Below are positions 12,387 to 25,800 of a stretch of DNA of 64,000 nt, piece after piece (position 1 is the stretch's first letter; each line of letters opens with the position of its first letter). The stretch is from Zerene cesonia (lineage: Eukaryota; Arthropoda; Insecta; Lepidoptera; Pieridae): NCBI RefSeq assembly GCF_012273895.1, contig NW_024045134.1, positions 1,488,001-1,552,000 of the forward strand. Direction: 5' to 3'. Below the pieces are notes generated by a model, which saw nothing but the letters and a program-made list of their open reading frames with translations, did no database searches and was not told the origin of the DNA. The position numbers were made by a program, and so were the translations under genes.

Positions 12387-12585
12387 CAGCTGCGCCCCGC
12401 GGTTTCACCCGCGTAAGTCCGTATCCCGTAGGAATATCGGGATGAAAAGTTGCCTATATGTTATTCATGTTGTTCACCTATCTACGTTCCATATTTCATT
12501 GTAATCGGTGCAGTAGTTTTTGCGTGAAAGAGCAACAAACACACACAGATCCTTACAAACTTTCGCATTTATAATATTAGTAGGA
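12387..12585 (-). mobile_element. Lep1-type Helitron-like element
   Basis: Near full-length reverse copy, CAGCTGCGCCCCGCGG to AATATTAGTAGGA. The terminal CTAG has mutated to CCAG. Confidence 0.75.
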
Positions 12586-13069
12586 TGACGTATGCCATTC
12601 AATATGGTATAATTTTGAAGATAGTATACGAGCATGTTACATTTTCTTTTTGATTGCGATTTATTTGCATCACCCGCGACTTCATAAACCCATTAAATTC
12701 AATTAATCATCATCTTGGTGGCTAATTCATAACTTGATGACCAATTCAATGCACGATATTATTTTGAAAATGCCTTTATACCTAATAGACCTTAGAAAAG
12801 CTCTCACATCTCATTATATTTATCATGAATGATACATTGAAAATAATTATTCACATCTTACAATTTGCGTATGGGCAAGTGGCATCCCTCGGGGCATCCC
12901 TCGGAGCATCCCTTAGGACGTAGGTCAATTGAAGCAATAATTTTTAGCATTAAATGATACAGACTGGTAGAGTTGTACTGGTTCGTGGTGTAGGGCAGAC
13001 AATCTAATGAGAAAATATTATTTGAAAGGAATGAATGAAATAAGAAAGGAAAGAAACATTTAAAGGTTA

Positions 13070-13116
13070 AATAGGCGGCCTTATCGCTTTTAAGCGATCT
13101 CTGCCAGGCATAGACC
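13070..13116 (-). repeat. short retroelement tail-like fragment
   Basis: The reverse strand reads 'gcctggcagagatcgctt' followed by 'aaaagcgataaggccgcc', the same stem block as in the copies at 2750 and 10031. It ends 45 bp before the first NPRL2 exon. Confidence 0.5.
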
Positions 13117-13160
13117 ATTTAACCAAGAATTAAACAGATAATTGTATCTCCTTGTTACAG

Positions 13161-14961
13161 ATTTTACCGTACATTGACGGTTTCAACCACGTGTCCAAGA
13201 TTGCCGCGCTCACTGATGTGGAAATCAGCTTGGTCCGGGCGTGCGTTCAGAACTTAGTCTACTATGGTGTGGTCACGCTGGTGCCCATATTTCAGTACTG
13301 CGCGGTAAGACAAATGCAGAGTAAGCTCTATGTTAATACGTATATGCTCTATTTTACAAAAAACTTATGTTAACTATTTATGTCCAGATGTCTGAAAATA
13401 AAATATAACATTATATTTTTATGCAGTTATTCCTTTCAGGTGTACAGTGCCACGCCCAAGTTGAGGCAGCTGACCCGATGTCCCGGTCTGCAGAGACAAT
13501 GCGTTGAGTTTTGCGCTAGATCGCGTAAGGATTACTTAAATGTATAATAATTTTATCCTGCAGGGACACAGGATACCTATAAAGTTTCAAACCATAATCA
13601 GTCACGCTGGTCAAATGTGGGTTGGAAGATGTCATATGTCGTCGAACTTTTTGAATCCTCGACATGTCGGTTTCCTCACGACGATCTAGTTCGTCCGATC
13701 GGAATTTACAATATTTTTACGTTTCCCTACCAAATTCCAGCGTCAATTCCCAATAAACAAAAAGTTAAAATTTTATATGGTGGACGTTCCATGTACTTAG
13801 CGGTTCGAATCCTATCGGAATATAATCCTAATCCCTATTCTATATTCGAACCCCAACGGACTGAAATATGCTTCCTAAATCTATGTTTCTCGACAAGTGC
13901 ACTCTGGTGGTCTTAAGGCGTAGAGAGATCCACTTTTCTTTCTTTCATTATTTCAATCTCGAGAAGCGCGTTCCATCCAAGATTACATCTCCGGTAACCA
14001 GCGGGCGAGTTTGTTGATGAATTATTTCCCGAATGTTACTTAAATAAGTCATCACCCACTTCCAGCCCGGCAGCTGCCGAAGGTGAGCGACCTGTTCCGC
14101 ATGTACGCGGGCATGACGTACGGCAGCACGATCCGCGACCTGTGCCGCCGCGTGCGCCCGCAGGAGCTCGCCATCAACGAGCGGAAGCTGGTGCTGTTTG
14201 GCGTGCTCGAAGGACTCATTCGGCGGGTCTATAAGGTGAGCTGTTACCGCATTTTGTCATCAAAAAGGTCATCGATGATGAAGATGACTGTTTTTAAGAG
14301 AACACTATAACGCCTTCAAATTGTCTTAACTGGACCAAATTTAAACGGGAGCTTTAAAATAAAAATAGAATCGACAAACCGGTTCACCCAGACGAATGTT
14401 CTGAGGTAACAAAACCTAATATAATAAAATATCTATATACTATATAAATAATAAACTCCTCTTTTTTTAAAGAAAATGGGTATGGGTTACTTCATTACGT
14501 TTGATGTTATTAAAGAAAAATGATATGACATCAGAGCCAACATCCATTATTGTATTTGGAGAAATGTTTAAGATGTATAATGATGGTGAATGCTTTTTTT
14601 AGGTGACGAAGGGAAATATTTTGTGTAAAATTAATAAGTTTCGTTTTCTGCAGTCTTTAATGTATACTTAATATTATAATATATGAATAACAATTTATNN
14701 NNNNNNNNNNNNNNNNNNNNNNNNNNNNNNNNNNNNNNNNNNNNNNNNNNNNNNNNNNNNNNNNNNNNNNNNNNNNNCCCCCAGTACCCAGTGACGCTCC
14801 ACAGCGACTCGGCGTCGAGCCGCAGCGCGCCGAGCGCGTGCGCGCGCTCCTACAACGGGCTCGTGTGCCTCGACGAGCTGTGCTGCCAGAGCGGCGTCTC
14901 CGTCTCGCTCATCGAGGAGCAGATGGAGAGGGACAGCGATGTCGTGTTCATTGTCAAATAG
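13161..14961 (+). CDS. Nprl2: NPRL2, GATOR1 subunit (C-terminal exons; 5' part absent)
   Basis: NPRL2 pairs with NPRL3 and DEPDC5 in GATOR1, which represses TORC1 at the lysosome during amino-acid shortage. Four in-frame exons are visible: 13161-13304, 13440-13524, 14066-14235 and 14785-14961 with a TAG stop. They join with compatible phases into about 191 residues. Family blocks in order are ILPYIDGFNHVSKIAALTDV, NLVYYGVVTLVPIFQYC, VYSATPKL, STIRDLCRRV, ERKLVLFGVLEGLIRRVYK|YPV and the C-terminal LDELCCQ and VVFIVK. This is roughly the second half of a protein of about 380-410 residues. The N-terminal longin-like half was not found and may lie in the 10465-11464 gap or upstream of the window. 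A 79-base gap abuts the acceptor of the last exon, which keeps 'ccccccag'. Identity is secure from the conserved blocks; completeness is not. Confidence 0.93.
13606..13684. repeat. dispersed repeat fragment
   Basis: 'gggttggaagatgtcatatg' and 'gtcggtttcctcacgacg' match 54873-54960. It lies in an NPRL2 intron; the family was not identified. Confidence 0.5.
14699..14777. other. assembly gap (79 N)
   Basis: A short gap within the last NPRL2 intron, ending just upstream of the acceptor of the terminal exon. Confidence 0.99.
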
Positions 14962-15420
14962 TGTAGCCCGTTGGCTGGGTTATAGTGATGAGGGATGGTA
15001 GTGCTACTCTAATTAGCCAGGTTATACAACTGTCTTTGAAGAACAGATGAAGAAACGGCGATGTCGCGTTCATTGTCAAATAGTAGAGTGCGTTGGCTGG
15101 GTTATAGTGATCGGGGATGGTAGTGCTACTTTAATTGTCCGAGTTATTTCTTATTGATGATCAGATGAAGCAACGGCAATGTCGTGATTATTGTGAAATA
15201 GTGCGTTGATCGAAATCAATCGGGTTCTTGTAACATACTCAAATTGGGTGGAACGGGATACGCAAATTGTCCGGGTTATTTCGTCTCACGTATCCAGGGG
15301 CAGTGGAATGGGTTCTTTGTTTAATCGTGCTTCCAAAGTTGTCTGCGTTATTGTGACTCGCTTATTGAGAACAGATGGAGAGAACGGTATTGTGTTCATT
15401 ATTAAATAGTGCTTCTCAAA
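14899..15420 (+). repeat. decayed tandem copies of the NPRL2 terminal coding sequence
   Basis: The real C-terminal codons (about 14908-14961, with 'gagcagatggagagggacag' and 'ttcattgtcaaatag') are followed by degenerate copies in the 3'UTR. The landmark 'cagatg' recurs at 14920, 15044, 15162 and 15372. Each is followed about 25-30 bp later by a 'ttcattgtcaaatag'-like motif, and the first two also by 'gttggctgggttatagtgat'. The last copy retains 'ctcgcttattgagaacagat', matching the coding 'ctcgctcatcgaggagcaga', so coding sequence was the source. Copy 2 has lost 2 nt relative to the coding frame. Confidence 0.85.
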
Positions 15421-17535
15421 TTGGTCAGTTTAATTATAATATTTGTCTATATTGTGGACTGTGAAAGAGACAAGACTGTGGAGTTAATTAGAAATGAGTA
15501 GAATAGTAAATATTTAGTGGTACTTTTTCTAGATGTGGTTTGCAACTGTGCAAAATTGTGGGATTCGTTTTGGAAGTGTAGCTAAAATAGACGAGATGTA
15601 CCTACATTAAAATATTAAATGTAAATTGTAAACAGACTGGTTGTAATATAAGACTTTGGGAAGACCGAAGTTGTGACGTAATTCAAAGAAAATTAATTAA
15701 CTGGGAAAGTATCTTAAGGGTGGATATTAGGATTATATTTCTTATTGGAAATTGTTATATGTTCTCAAATAATATCATGCCTAAACTTTTTCAGATACGA
15801 CTTTGATATATTTTAAATGGAGTTCGTTTCTCCAAAGTACACTTATTTTAGTGTATGACTGTACCAAATGCATGTATGGAAGATTTTTACATAATTTTAA
15901 TAAGTAACGTAAATTTCATGGTAACATAATGGAATTTTAGGACATTATTTTAAAAATATAAAATTAATTAATATGATAAGTGTTGTATAATGTAATGATT
16001 AAAATATAAAAAAGAATGGTAAAGAAACATCTAAACTGAACTATACTTGAACAAGTTTCGGCTTAATGAATGCAACCGGACAGCGTCTCAGCCAGTGGCG
16101 TAGCTATCATAGGGCCAGGTGGTGCAGTGCACCAGGGCCCCGGAGCTCAGGGGGCCCTCTAACCTTAGCTTTGAAAGAGGGGAGGAAGGCGGAAAGACGG
16201 GAGGAGGGCCCGATTCTTTCCCTATGCACCAAGGCCCTTGTCCCCCTAGCTACGCCACTGGTCTCAGCACCGTTTTTATAATGTATATGCTCAATATTAT
16301 AGTCGTAGAACATTTTTATAATTATAAATAAATATACACTGTGTACATAATGAAGGTGCTAATTCTTAAATGTTTTAAATTTTATACATTTTTACCGAAG
16401 ACTTAGTCCCACCGAGTCATCCTTAGGAGCAGGCATTGTTGTATGGGATTTGTATATCTCATTTTTTATTGTAATTATTGTATAAGCTTTTTTTTATGAA
16501 TAGTATGTACTTTCTGGTTAGAAATTATGTATGTAATATTAAAAAATGTTGTGAAAAATTAGAATTAAGTTTCCGTACCTGATTATTTCGATAGGTACAA
16601 AGAAGTCCCTTTTAACTTTTATAATTATATAATAATGTCATTTTTGATTTCTCTTTGACTCCATTTTCTCGAAAAATTTAATTGGTACAACTTAATTCTT
16701 TATATAGAAATTTTTATAATTTGTTTTCTATAACCACATTTAAAATTAATGTATATAAAAATATGTTTATGAAAATAAGACATTACATAAGTATACCAAA
16801 AGTAAATCTAAATAACATGATATTATATACTGAACTTTTCTGTTTATGTCTAGTCTATATTTCTAAAGGAGCCTAGTCAAAACGTACGAATCAATGCAAA
16901 TCAATAAATTTTGACATTTTTTTTATTAAAAAAAAACGTAAAAAGACTTCAACATAATAATTTTTATTAACGCACATTTTTTTTATTACCGCATTTATTG
17001 TTATTTTTAAAACAAAGCTAAGAAATTTTATGGTACAGTTTGGTTTCATACAAAATATAATTAGCTACAGAATTACCCAAAATTAGTATAAAATTAAGTG
17101 TCTAGGTTAACAGATTATTATTATTTTATGATTAGTTTTATCTATCGGAACTTTTATTCTTTGTATATTAATCACATGTCTTGTAATCTATTTATAATAA
17201 ACATATTCAATATTTTAATATTGAATGGATTTAATAACAAAAACCATCTATTTATATACTAAAACAACATTTTTCAATCGTTCTAATATACCTAATACTA
17301 TCTCTCTATAAACTATATATATATGTACCGAGAGAATAAAAAAATGGCTACATTTTAAATTTAACTGAATCTAGTATAAGTGTACGTATATTTGTAATTT
17401 GTTGTTTATATTTTAAGAGATTAATGCTTTAACTTGTTCGTCCTAGATTATTGATTTGGAGATATATTGACGGTAAAGTATATTTACAATGTTTATTCTT
17501 GTTTGTACTCAAATAAATGTTTTTATTCACTTCTA
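14962..17535 (+). other. probable NPRL2 3'UTR
   Basis: AT-rich sequence after the TAG stop without further coding exons. AATAAA at 17512 is followed by a T- and GT-rich stretch ('ttctattgttttgtttc'), a plausible cleavage region. Other AATAAA hexamers occur near 16325 and 17205, so shorter isoforms are possible. Confidence 0.5.
16093..16260. mobile_element. hAT-type MITE, copy 1 (168 bp)
   Basis: Terminal inverted repeats CAGTGGCGTAGCTA and TAGCTACGCCACTG are flanked by a perfect 8-bp direct repeat GTCTCAGC (16085-16092 and 16261-16268). An 8-bp duplication plus CAG-type termini is characteristic of the hAT superfamily. It is too short to encode a transposase and lies in the presumed NPRL2 3'UTR. 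Copy 2 at 60654-60821 has the same length. Confidence 0.92.
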
Positions 17536-20500
17536 TTGTTTTGTTTCACCCTGCCTTATAGCTAACGTAGCGATTTGTAGTTTAGTTTCGGTTCAAAAAT
17601 TTTATATGTATTTCTAATTAATATTTATAGCGATTATTGCGAGTCGAGATATCTTTTAATTTCTACTGCACTTTTTATAATATGTCCCAAAATTATATAT
17701 GTATTTATATCAAGCAAGAAACAATATCATAAACCTATATTATTCCTTTGCAAAAAACTTATTTTGAAGGGAAATAAACAATTTTAAAGTCGCTTGGGCT
17801 TGCACAAATTACTTATTATAGTTTTTTAAATACTTTTTATAGTTTTACTAAACAGCAGATTAAATATTCAATTTTCCACTTACTTGCACAAATACCGATA
17901 AATAATTTTGTAAAAATAAGACACCAATCGAAAGACAGTACTGATTTAATATTCTTATATAACATTATATAAGTTACAAAATACATAAACAGTTGTAGGT
18001 AACAAAACACTTGACTAGCGTTTTAAGACGAAACAAGTCTGCCGATACACACCCACTGCATGCTACAGGCCTTCACTTACGAGTTAAATTATATAAATAT
18101 TATAAGCAAAACAGTTACAAAAGTAATTTGTAAAGACGCAATTATTGTCGAAAATACAAAGCATATTTGATTTCAGTAGTACATACAAAAAAATATGATT
18201 ATATTAACAAAAATGTTGCTAAAGGCAATACAGTTTGATACTTTTTTATATATACACATGTTTATTTGGTTCAAAAAAATCAATATGATTACAACTAAAT
18301 TCGTGTAATTTCCTCTTTACTTTATCTGTAGTATGCAATAGAAATATCCATAGACAATAGCTGTAAATCAGAGGAGAAACACAAAAAAAAATTTACACCT
18401 ATTTGTATATAAAAAAACACAATTCGCGCCAACTCGAAAACAAAGATGGCGCTTGATTTCATTCTTTTTTTCAACCTCCGAAATACAGAGATGCGATTTC
18501 GCATCGACACCTTAATACAATCAAACCTTATACATAAAAGCGGTTGTCTTACACAAAACAGAAAGCGTCTATAGCATTTATATAAAAATAGAACCATTTT
18601 TAATATATATCGGCTGCGTATAAATAATAATCACAAATATCAGCTTACATAGTGTTTGGCACGGTCGGAAACATACTGCTACTAACTTGAGCGACACAAT
18701 GGCGAAAAAAAAAATATAACAAGATATTTTTGCGCGGTTTTATTTATTGATACCTATAAAGACATTAAAAAAATATTTACATCAGGCAAATAATCTTTTA
18801 TGTTAACACATAAAAAATATAAGACAAGATCACATATTTCAATAAGTTATTTATAATTTTCTTAGCGTGTTTTAAAGGCGCCAATTTGATCAGGATTATT
18901 TATTTGATCTTATTTATATTTACGTCAGTAACCTAATGTAAATGTTGAATTAACAAAGAACTAATAATAGATTAGGTTCATATTAATTTATTTTTTCTTT
19001 TGCTAACAACTTCCTAAGGCGCCAATTTTGTTTGATTCCTAAAATTTACTTAATTATCAACCGTAAAGTTAATTAGATAGAGATCAATATGTACTATTAC
19101 TGTAGTGCAAATATACACTCTATGATCTGAGGAATAAATGCTAAAATCTAACGAACTTTTAATATGTCTATTATTCGGTTCAAACGCAGTTAAGATACAA
19201 CCTATTTTGAATTGCGTTACGGGACAGAAGTTGCTTTTTCCTTACGTTATATTATGTCGCTCCATTCCTGAAGGTCCAGCATTCAATAATAAAATAAATT
19301 AATTAATAACTAAACAATAGCTACGCCATATTGTGACACTCTAGTTAGTTTTGATCGTTACAAAAACACTATTTCAAAAATGTTGAAAGTCTATACAATA
19401 TTATAATTAATATAGATTAAAAGTTACAGGGCTCAACCACACAATATATAGAAATTTAAGCAAGCTATATATTTTACAATTAAACTACATCAATAAATCC
19501 TTACTGCGCTAATAAACCACAGAATACAGATTACTTTAATATATTTTTTATCTGTTATAAATACTCTCTATTTTTTTTAATTTAGACTAATCCGTTGAAC
19601 CATACAGCCAAAAGCTAAGAGTAAACAGAAACACAAAATTGTGTAAAATAGTTTAAAAAAATGTAGTGGTTTATTACAGCAGTTTTAATATTGCTGCGGT
19701 TGAGCGAGAATTAAAGAAATAGTTTTTTCATTAGAACTGATGCTTATTCTATTATATTAGTGATTTCCGTGAAATTATAATACAGATCCTTGTATACCAT
19801 TGTAATACAACATGTCATCGAAAACCCAACTAGTAAGGTTTTATATTTAATAATTAATATAATAGTATGCAGATTATTAAAGTAGTATACTTATAATTAT
19901 ATAGTTTTGGCGCGAATTTTGACAGCGCATACAAGTTCACAAACTTTTGTAACGAAATGTTTATATCTGTTTTAATTATAATACGTAAATAACGTGCAGT
20001 CATATCACAATGGAATTACAGGCGAGTGTCCCGAGTACCGTCTTAAAATAAAATATATATTGCTTACGTTGATAAAAGGCACAAACTATTTGGTGAAGTT
20101 GTTTCGTATGAAAATTAAATCCCATCTTCATAATAACATTGTCTTATTTATTTCATGTATTGCATTATAGTACAAATTTAAAACTATTATATGCTTCCAT
20201 GGTACTTTAGTTTTTCACCGAAGCGAACGAGTCGCACGTAAATAAATTTAAAATTATTTTCTTCATTATATACACGCAAAATAAATAAGACCTTGTATAT
20301 TATTCATACGATATTTATATATTTTTCAATCCGCTTACATCTAACTACATTTAATGAACAGCTGAGTTTTTAAGTCTAATGAGATAAAAATTCGCGGCGT
20401 TTTTTCTCAAACGAGTTAACTGTCTTTTAACATTTTATCTGTGTCACATTCTTTAAGCATTTTGAGAAATTTTCATCAACAAAATACCTCGAGGCAATTA

Positions 20501-21629
20501 TAAAATTTCATTATCTCATGAGGGTAATTTTGATATTAAATTTGCAATTCGTTAATATAATTATAAACAAATTTGACTACTGATTATTTTGCATCCATTT
20601 ATTAATAATATTTCTAAACCACCAAAAATTTTATAGAATTTAAACATATTCAATTTTGTATGGATGAACAAGGAATTATAAATAGAATGCATTGCTATTT
20701 TACATTTCTTTAGTTAAGTTTAAGCTTATACATCAAATGCATCACTATAATTCGAAAAATCAAGACTTTCTAGGCGATTCGTTGGTAAAAATAATAAATA
20801 ATTTATTACTTTAGCGTATTCAAGGAATGACTTAATTAAGGTAAGCCTTACTCCGAATTATTATGACAAAAATAAGCATCGATGTTACATAGTATATACA
20901 AAGTTTAATTCCATTTTTCCATCGTAAAAAAAAGTAGAAGTCGAAATGGCGTGCGACGATGTAAAAAAAAATCAATACGTCAAAATCTCCCGCCATTTAA
21001 ATTTGAAAAAAGAAGTGAAGACTCATTTTGTCTACGCATATTCGTACTTTAGAAGACATTTAATTATTAGTGAAAAATACTGGGAAAGGTGTTTGTAAAC
21101 AGTTATGAAATACTGAAAGTAGGTTTATTATATTATTTATTTATGTTAAACCATTATTTATAAATATTTAATGTTTTCTTCATATGTATTAATGTAATGT
21201 GCATATTATTACGTTTCCCATATTGTCTTTTAGTTAAACAAAATCGATAAAAAGTTGAATGTCTCTTTATAATCGAGAAATATACTATCTTAGGCGTTAA
21301 CAGAAACTATTTTATTGTGCGTATGAGGTGTCGATAATTTTGCGTAATAAACTTTAGTATCACTTTCCTATAATATGATGATATGATCTAATAGCGTATT
21401 GGTTATTACTGTCCATGTCCATGTCCACTGTCCACTGCACTACGGTGAATTGGTTCGGTTCCGACAAGTGAACAAAACATTGTTTCTATTTGTATCATGT
21501 GGTTGTTAGTTTACGTAGCAACAAGCATTGTCTATTTTCTTTTGAGAGTTGTCTATTATCTATGATACAAATTTTGTTTAGTATGAGACTAGATAGCATT
21601 GTGCCAAAATGATCAGAGAATAAATATTG

Positions 21630-21900
21630 GTCAAGTGCGAGTCGGACTCGCGAAAATAAAGGCAAAAAATAAGCAAAAGAGCGACTGCACAAAAATATCG
21701 TCACCCATCCAATTTATGACCATGCCAACCGTTGTCTAACCGATTTTTCTATCACTTGTTGTTCGAATAGTGAAAGTTTATATATAACCTCTTAAAATGT
21801 CAACTGTCCGACTATCACGAATCAAGAACACAGCCTGGTGACAGTCGTACAGACAAACGGACAGCGAAGTCTTGGCAATAGGGTCCCGATTCCCTTCACT
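21630..21900. repeat. probable dispersed repeat with 'gtgcgagtcggactcgcg'
   Basis: The palindromic 'cgagtcggactcg' start, 'taaccgatttttctatcac' and 'cagtcgtacagacaaacgga' resemble blocks of dispersed insect repeats. There is no second copy in this window to define its limits. Confidence 0.35.
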
Positions 21901-22244
21901 TCGAACTTCAATAAGAACTAGAGAGGCTCACTTTGATAACTAAAGGGAGGTGAAGTAGTAGTGACATCTGTACATTTTCCCTTTCTTTCCCCTTTTTAAG
22001 AACAATTTTCTCTATAATTAAATAACTAAAGTTTACCACGCGAAATCGCGCACCCAACTACGCGAGGAACCATTGTATCCTAGAGAGATTCACCCATAAT
22101 TAACAGTCCTTGTATTTTCATTGTATTCAGACGGGCTACATATACATACAACACGGCCAACGAGACCCGATAAAAAGTGTAAAACAAACTGCGATAGTGA
22201 GAGAATATTCCGTTAGTATCTAGACCCATATACTTTTCCTTATC

Positions 22245-22420
22245 CTTCCCAATCCTTTCTGAATCCCTTTCGAATTTAAGGCCGGCCAAATCATTTGCAG
22301 AGGCGTAAGGTCCGCAATCGACCTTTCGCCTCTGCAAATGTTCATGGGCGATAGTAGCGTTTATCATCAGGCGATTCACCAGTTCAATTGCCCAGAATAA
22401 CATAAAAAATGACTACAACT
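22245..22420 (-). repeat. diverged copy of the 'agcgggca' repeat family
   Basis: Contains 'tcatcaggcgattcaccagt', 'tgcaaatgttcatgggcg' and a terminal 'cataaaaaatgac', the reverse-orientation landmarks of the copies at 35861, 38308 and 57885. Confidence 0.55.
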
Positions 22421-22844
22421 ATGACTGTGGCTCAACAGATCTTGTCGTTATGTGTTTCTTGGTACAGGTACAGAAGTTAGAAGCATTCCGTTTTGACATT
22501 AATTTGTTTACATTTTCTATCTCGATTAGTTGGCCATACTATAGATAAATCAATAAGCATTATACCTAAATTCACATATCATTAATAAAAATTTGACCAG
22601 AGTCTTTAGGTATTCACTCAACAAAGACAAAAAAAACTCAACTAAAAGATGTGTTTTTTTCATACCATAGCCAGACATAATTCATAAGAAATATATACAA
22701 TTATTGTAACATCCTTTGTTCCATGTTATCCGTCCGTATATAATGACAATACGATACAATATAAATATTATAAGGCAAATTCTACCGCCCGAGTACGCGA
22801 TCCTATTTGTTCTAACTTAATTACTTTAAATAACTTAGGCCCGA

Positions 22845-25800
22845 TCAACCGGAGCACATTTCTGAATGGTCGTCCCACGCCGCCACCTGAAAATATTATT
22901 AAAAAAAAAATTATTACAATATAAACGATTTTATTTAATTCAACAAAATTGTAAATTGAAGAAATCTTATAAATAATTTGGTTGTAATAAAAAAAATTAA
23001 AAGTCGAATTAAGTACCATCCTACCGATTTTTTGACGTCGGTTGCAAAAATACATGTTATGTGGATATGATGCTTAAATTTCAGTCTTTTAACAAGAAAA
23101 GTTATTGAGTTATACGTTGTGATCGTCTCTTTGGCGAATTGACGTTATGACATGACAATTACGTACAACTGATATTCAGCCCTATTTAAATAGCGCAATG
23201 GCCTAGTATTAATTGACTTCATTTTTTAATGTCATGTAGGCAATGTATTTGTAAACATATCCTGATTCGGACACGTCCCAAAAGATAAAAAAAATTCTAA
23301 ATAACCGGTTCGTTACGTAACGCGTTACGGCGCGATTTAGTTTATGACCCTTTCTCTCACGTATTCAATTACAATAATGGCACAATTTCTTTCAAATGCA
23401 TTGACCATGCATTTAAGCACCCACGAAACAGGCGTTTGCGCAGGTGCTATGTCTAACCAGCCGTAACGCATCTAAGACAAAGTACAACGTTTTTTCCTAA
23501 CTGTGTATATTTTAAGCGATGTAAGTATTGTAAGCTTCTACTTTGTGCTTTAATAAATATCTCTTCAACGCAAACGTAACACAACCTAGCGTAAGTACAC
23601 TGTTTCCTAATATTTGCGTATAGTTTTAATGTTTTAGGTGTAGCCTTATACATGGTGCTTCAGTAATAATTTTTTCATGTATTTTTTTTTCCTTTTTTTT
23701 CCCCACCGCCACAACCCCGGGCCGCACCTGGCACTCGCGGCTGCAGTACCACTGGTTGGCGCAGCCGGCGCACACGAACTGCGCGTCGCGCGCGCGGCAG
23801 CCCTGGCACAGCGGCGTGTCGTCCGCCGCCTCGTCGATGACCAGCCGCCCGGCGCCGCCCGGCGACCCGCCCGACCCGCCGGACCCGCCGGACGCGCCGG
23901 ACCCGCCCGACGCGCCGGACCCGCCGGACCCGCCGGACCCGGCCGCCTCGCCCTCGGACGCGGGGCTCTCCTCGTCGTCCTGCAATTATTGAGAAATCGC
24001 CTTTAGACATGTTTTATGTCAGCGTTGGCAATGACAGGCAGCGCAGACGCACTACCTCTCCGAATGGACAGTTGTGGGCGCTTACCATCAGGCGACCTAC
24101 CAACTAAATTACCCGCTATGACAAAAAATGACATAAAAAAATAACTCTCTCTCTGACATAAAAAAATGACTCACCAACTGAACAACTTCCGCCTTATCCT
24201 GTGCCTGAGGTTCCGGCGGCGGGGGTGTCGGCTGCACTGGTGTTATCGTTATTTCACCACAATTCTGTAAATTTTAGCATGTTTCATAAATATGACAATT
24301 TAAAAACTATAACCTCTATAATAATATCCTCACTGAAAACTCAACTTTATCAATCGCAATGCCGCATACGTAAGCATGCACAAGCATTTCGTTAACAAAC
24401 TTTTTTTTATTTCATTATCGACCCCCATTGTTTAATACTGTAGTGCATAATGCTATGATTAAACATATCGTGAAGTGAATCGATATTTAAAACTAGTGTT
24501 GTACTGCAACAAATATGAAAATGTGGCTTCGAATGCTTTGGTTAATCAATGAGTATTGCCATTTACCAAAAAAAAAAAAATCATCGCAACCGCGCGAGAC
24601 ACATCACATATAATCAAGATTAACACAGGCTGGATAGAATTTTGTCTTAAAACTAGAAATTTTGAATTTTGAATGATCGAGGCCAATTCGTACACCAATT
24701 GCGTCTTATTTCCTTACATATGGTACCTTGGCCTGACCGAAAGTTGGCAACGGTGGTGCACTCTGTGTTCCGTCCGGTGACGTAAGCAGTTTTGCCAACG
24801 TCGGCGAGTAACTCTGAGACGCAGGGGACGCCTGCTGGAAGGTTGGCAACACTCATTCAAGCTAATCCAATCATTACAACTTGGAATGCGTTGCGGGATG
24901 GACGTGTTTGCTCGACTTTGCCAGATTACAAAACAGTTTTAATTAAATCGTATTCAGAGTACGCCCGTTCTTGGTCATGCTAAATATGGGATCTATAAAA
25001 GCTAAATAGATTAAATGAATTTCATTTTAATACGATAATATTGCAAGCTAAATGAAAATGACAAGCTGTGATTAGTAACACGTGTGAAGTAAAACTATTT
25101 TGATCCACATAAATCGTTGTCCTTCCACGATTACTAAAAAAATTATGAAAATTATTTTGACACAGAAACACTTCAAAAACTTTTTTTTAAATTTGAACGA
25201 GCAGTGTAGTTCAATGTAAAGAAACAAAATTATCCAATACAAACCTACCTACTAAATACTATATAACCTACTTTATATATATATAACCTACTTTAATAAA
25301 TTTTTAATATCATTCATATATTTTATCTTACGGAACAAAACCTAAATAAATTCATAACTATTCTCGTATTACTAGTATCTACCCTCATTCACTGAAAATC
25401 AAAAAACACCGATTTACCCATCAAAATAGTTTTATTCCATTCTCATCTGCCCTGCACCATACATACCTTAGTCAATATCCCATGCAGCAAGGAATTCTGC
25501 TGGCTCTGACCCGTATCCTGACTGGTGGTGACGGGCAATAGTGATATTTCTGGGTACGGCGGTGGCGGCGGCAACCTCGGACTCGGCGATGCCAGCCTCT
25601 CCGCTTGCTTCTGTATGTGTTCTTCGTTTCTCTCCGGTCTCCGTCTCTCAGGCCTGATGTGCTCCGGCCGGGGCATGTCCATCCTGCTGGGCATCATGCC
25701 CGGCTGTTGCATGTTCGCGAATTGCACGAGAACGTCTTTGAATGACAGCCCGTTGGGTAAACTGCCCACTTGCATCTGCTGGAGGCGTTCGAGCATCGCC

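Larger units (their letters stand above)
17536..22844. other. long AT-rich interval without a recognisable gene
   Basis: No credible coding exon in 5.3 kb. Down to about 21600 it is unusually free of the Helitron-like repeats that crowd other spacers, as expected for transcribed 3'UTR. It may be the long 3'UTR of the minus-strand MYND gene, with reverse-strand AATAAA hexamers near 18261 and 18739, but no end can be fixed from sequence alone. Confidence 0.35.

Noticed and set aside
13617..13916. 99-codon frame on the plus strand
   Set aside because: Lies in an NPRL2 intron over a dispersed repeat fragment, with no splice or family support.
22080..22403. 107-codon minus-strand frame
   Set aside because: Overlaps a diverged repeat-family copy; composition and context do not support a gene.
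23675..24010. Arg/Val- and Pro/Ala-rich frames on both strands
   Set aside because: Shadow frames of the GC-rich Gly/Ser repeat in the MYND-gene exon; the real frame carries the zinc ligands and correct splice phases.
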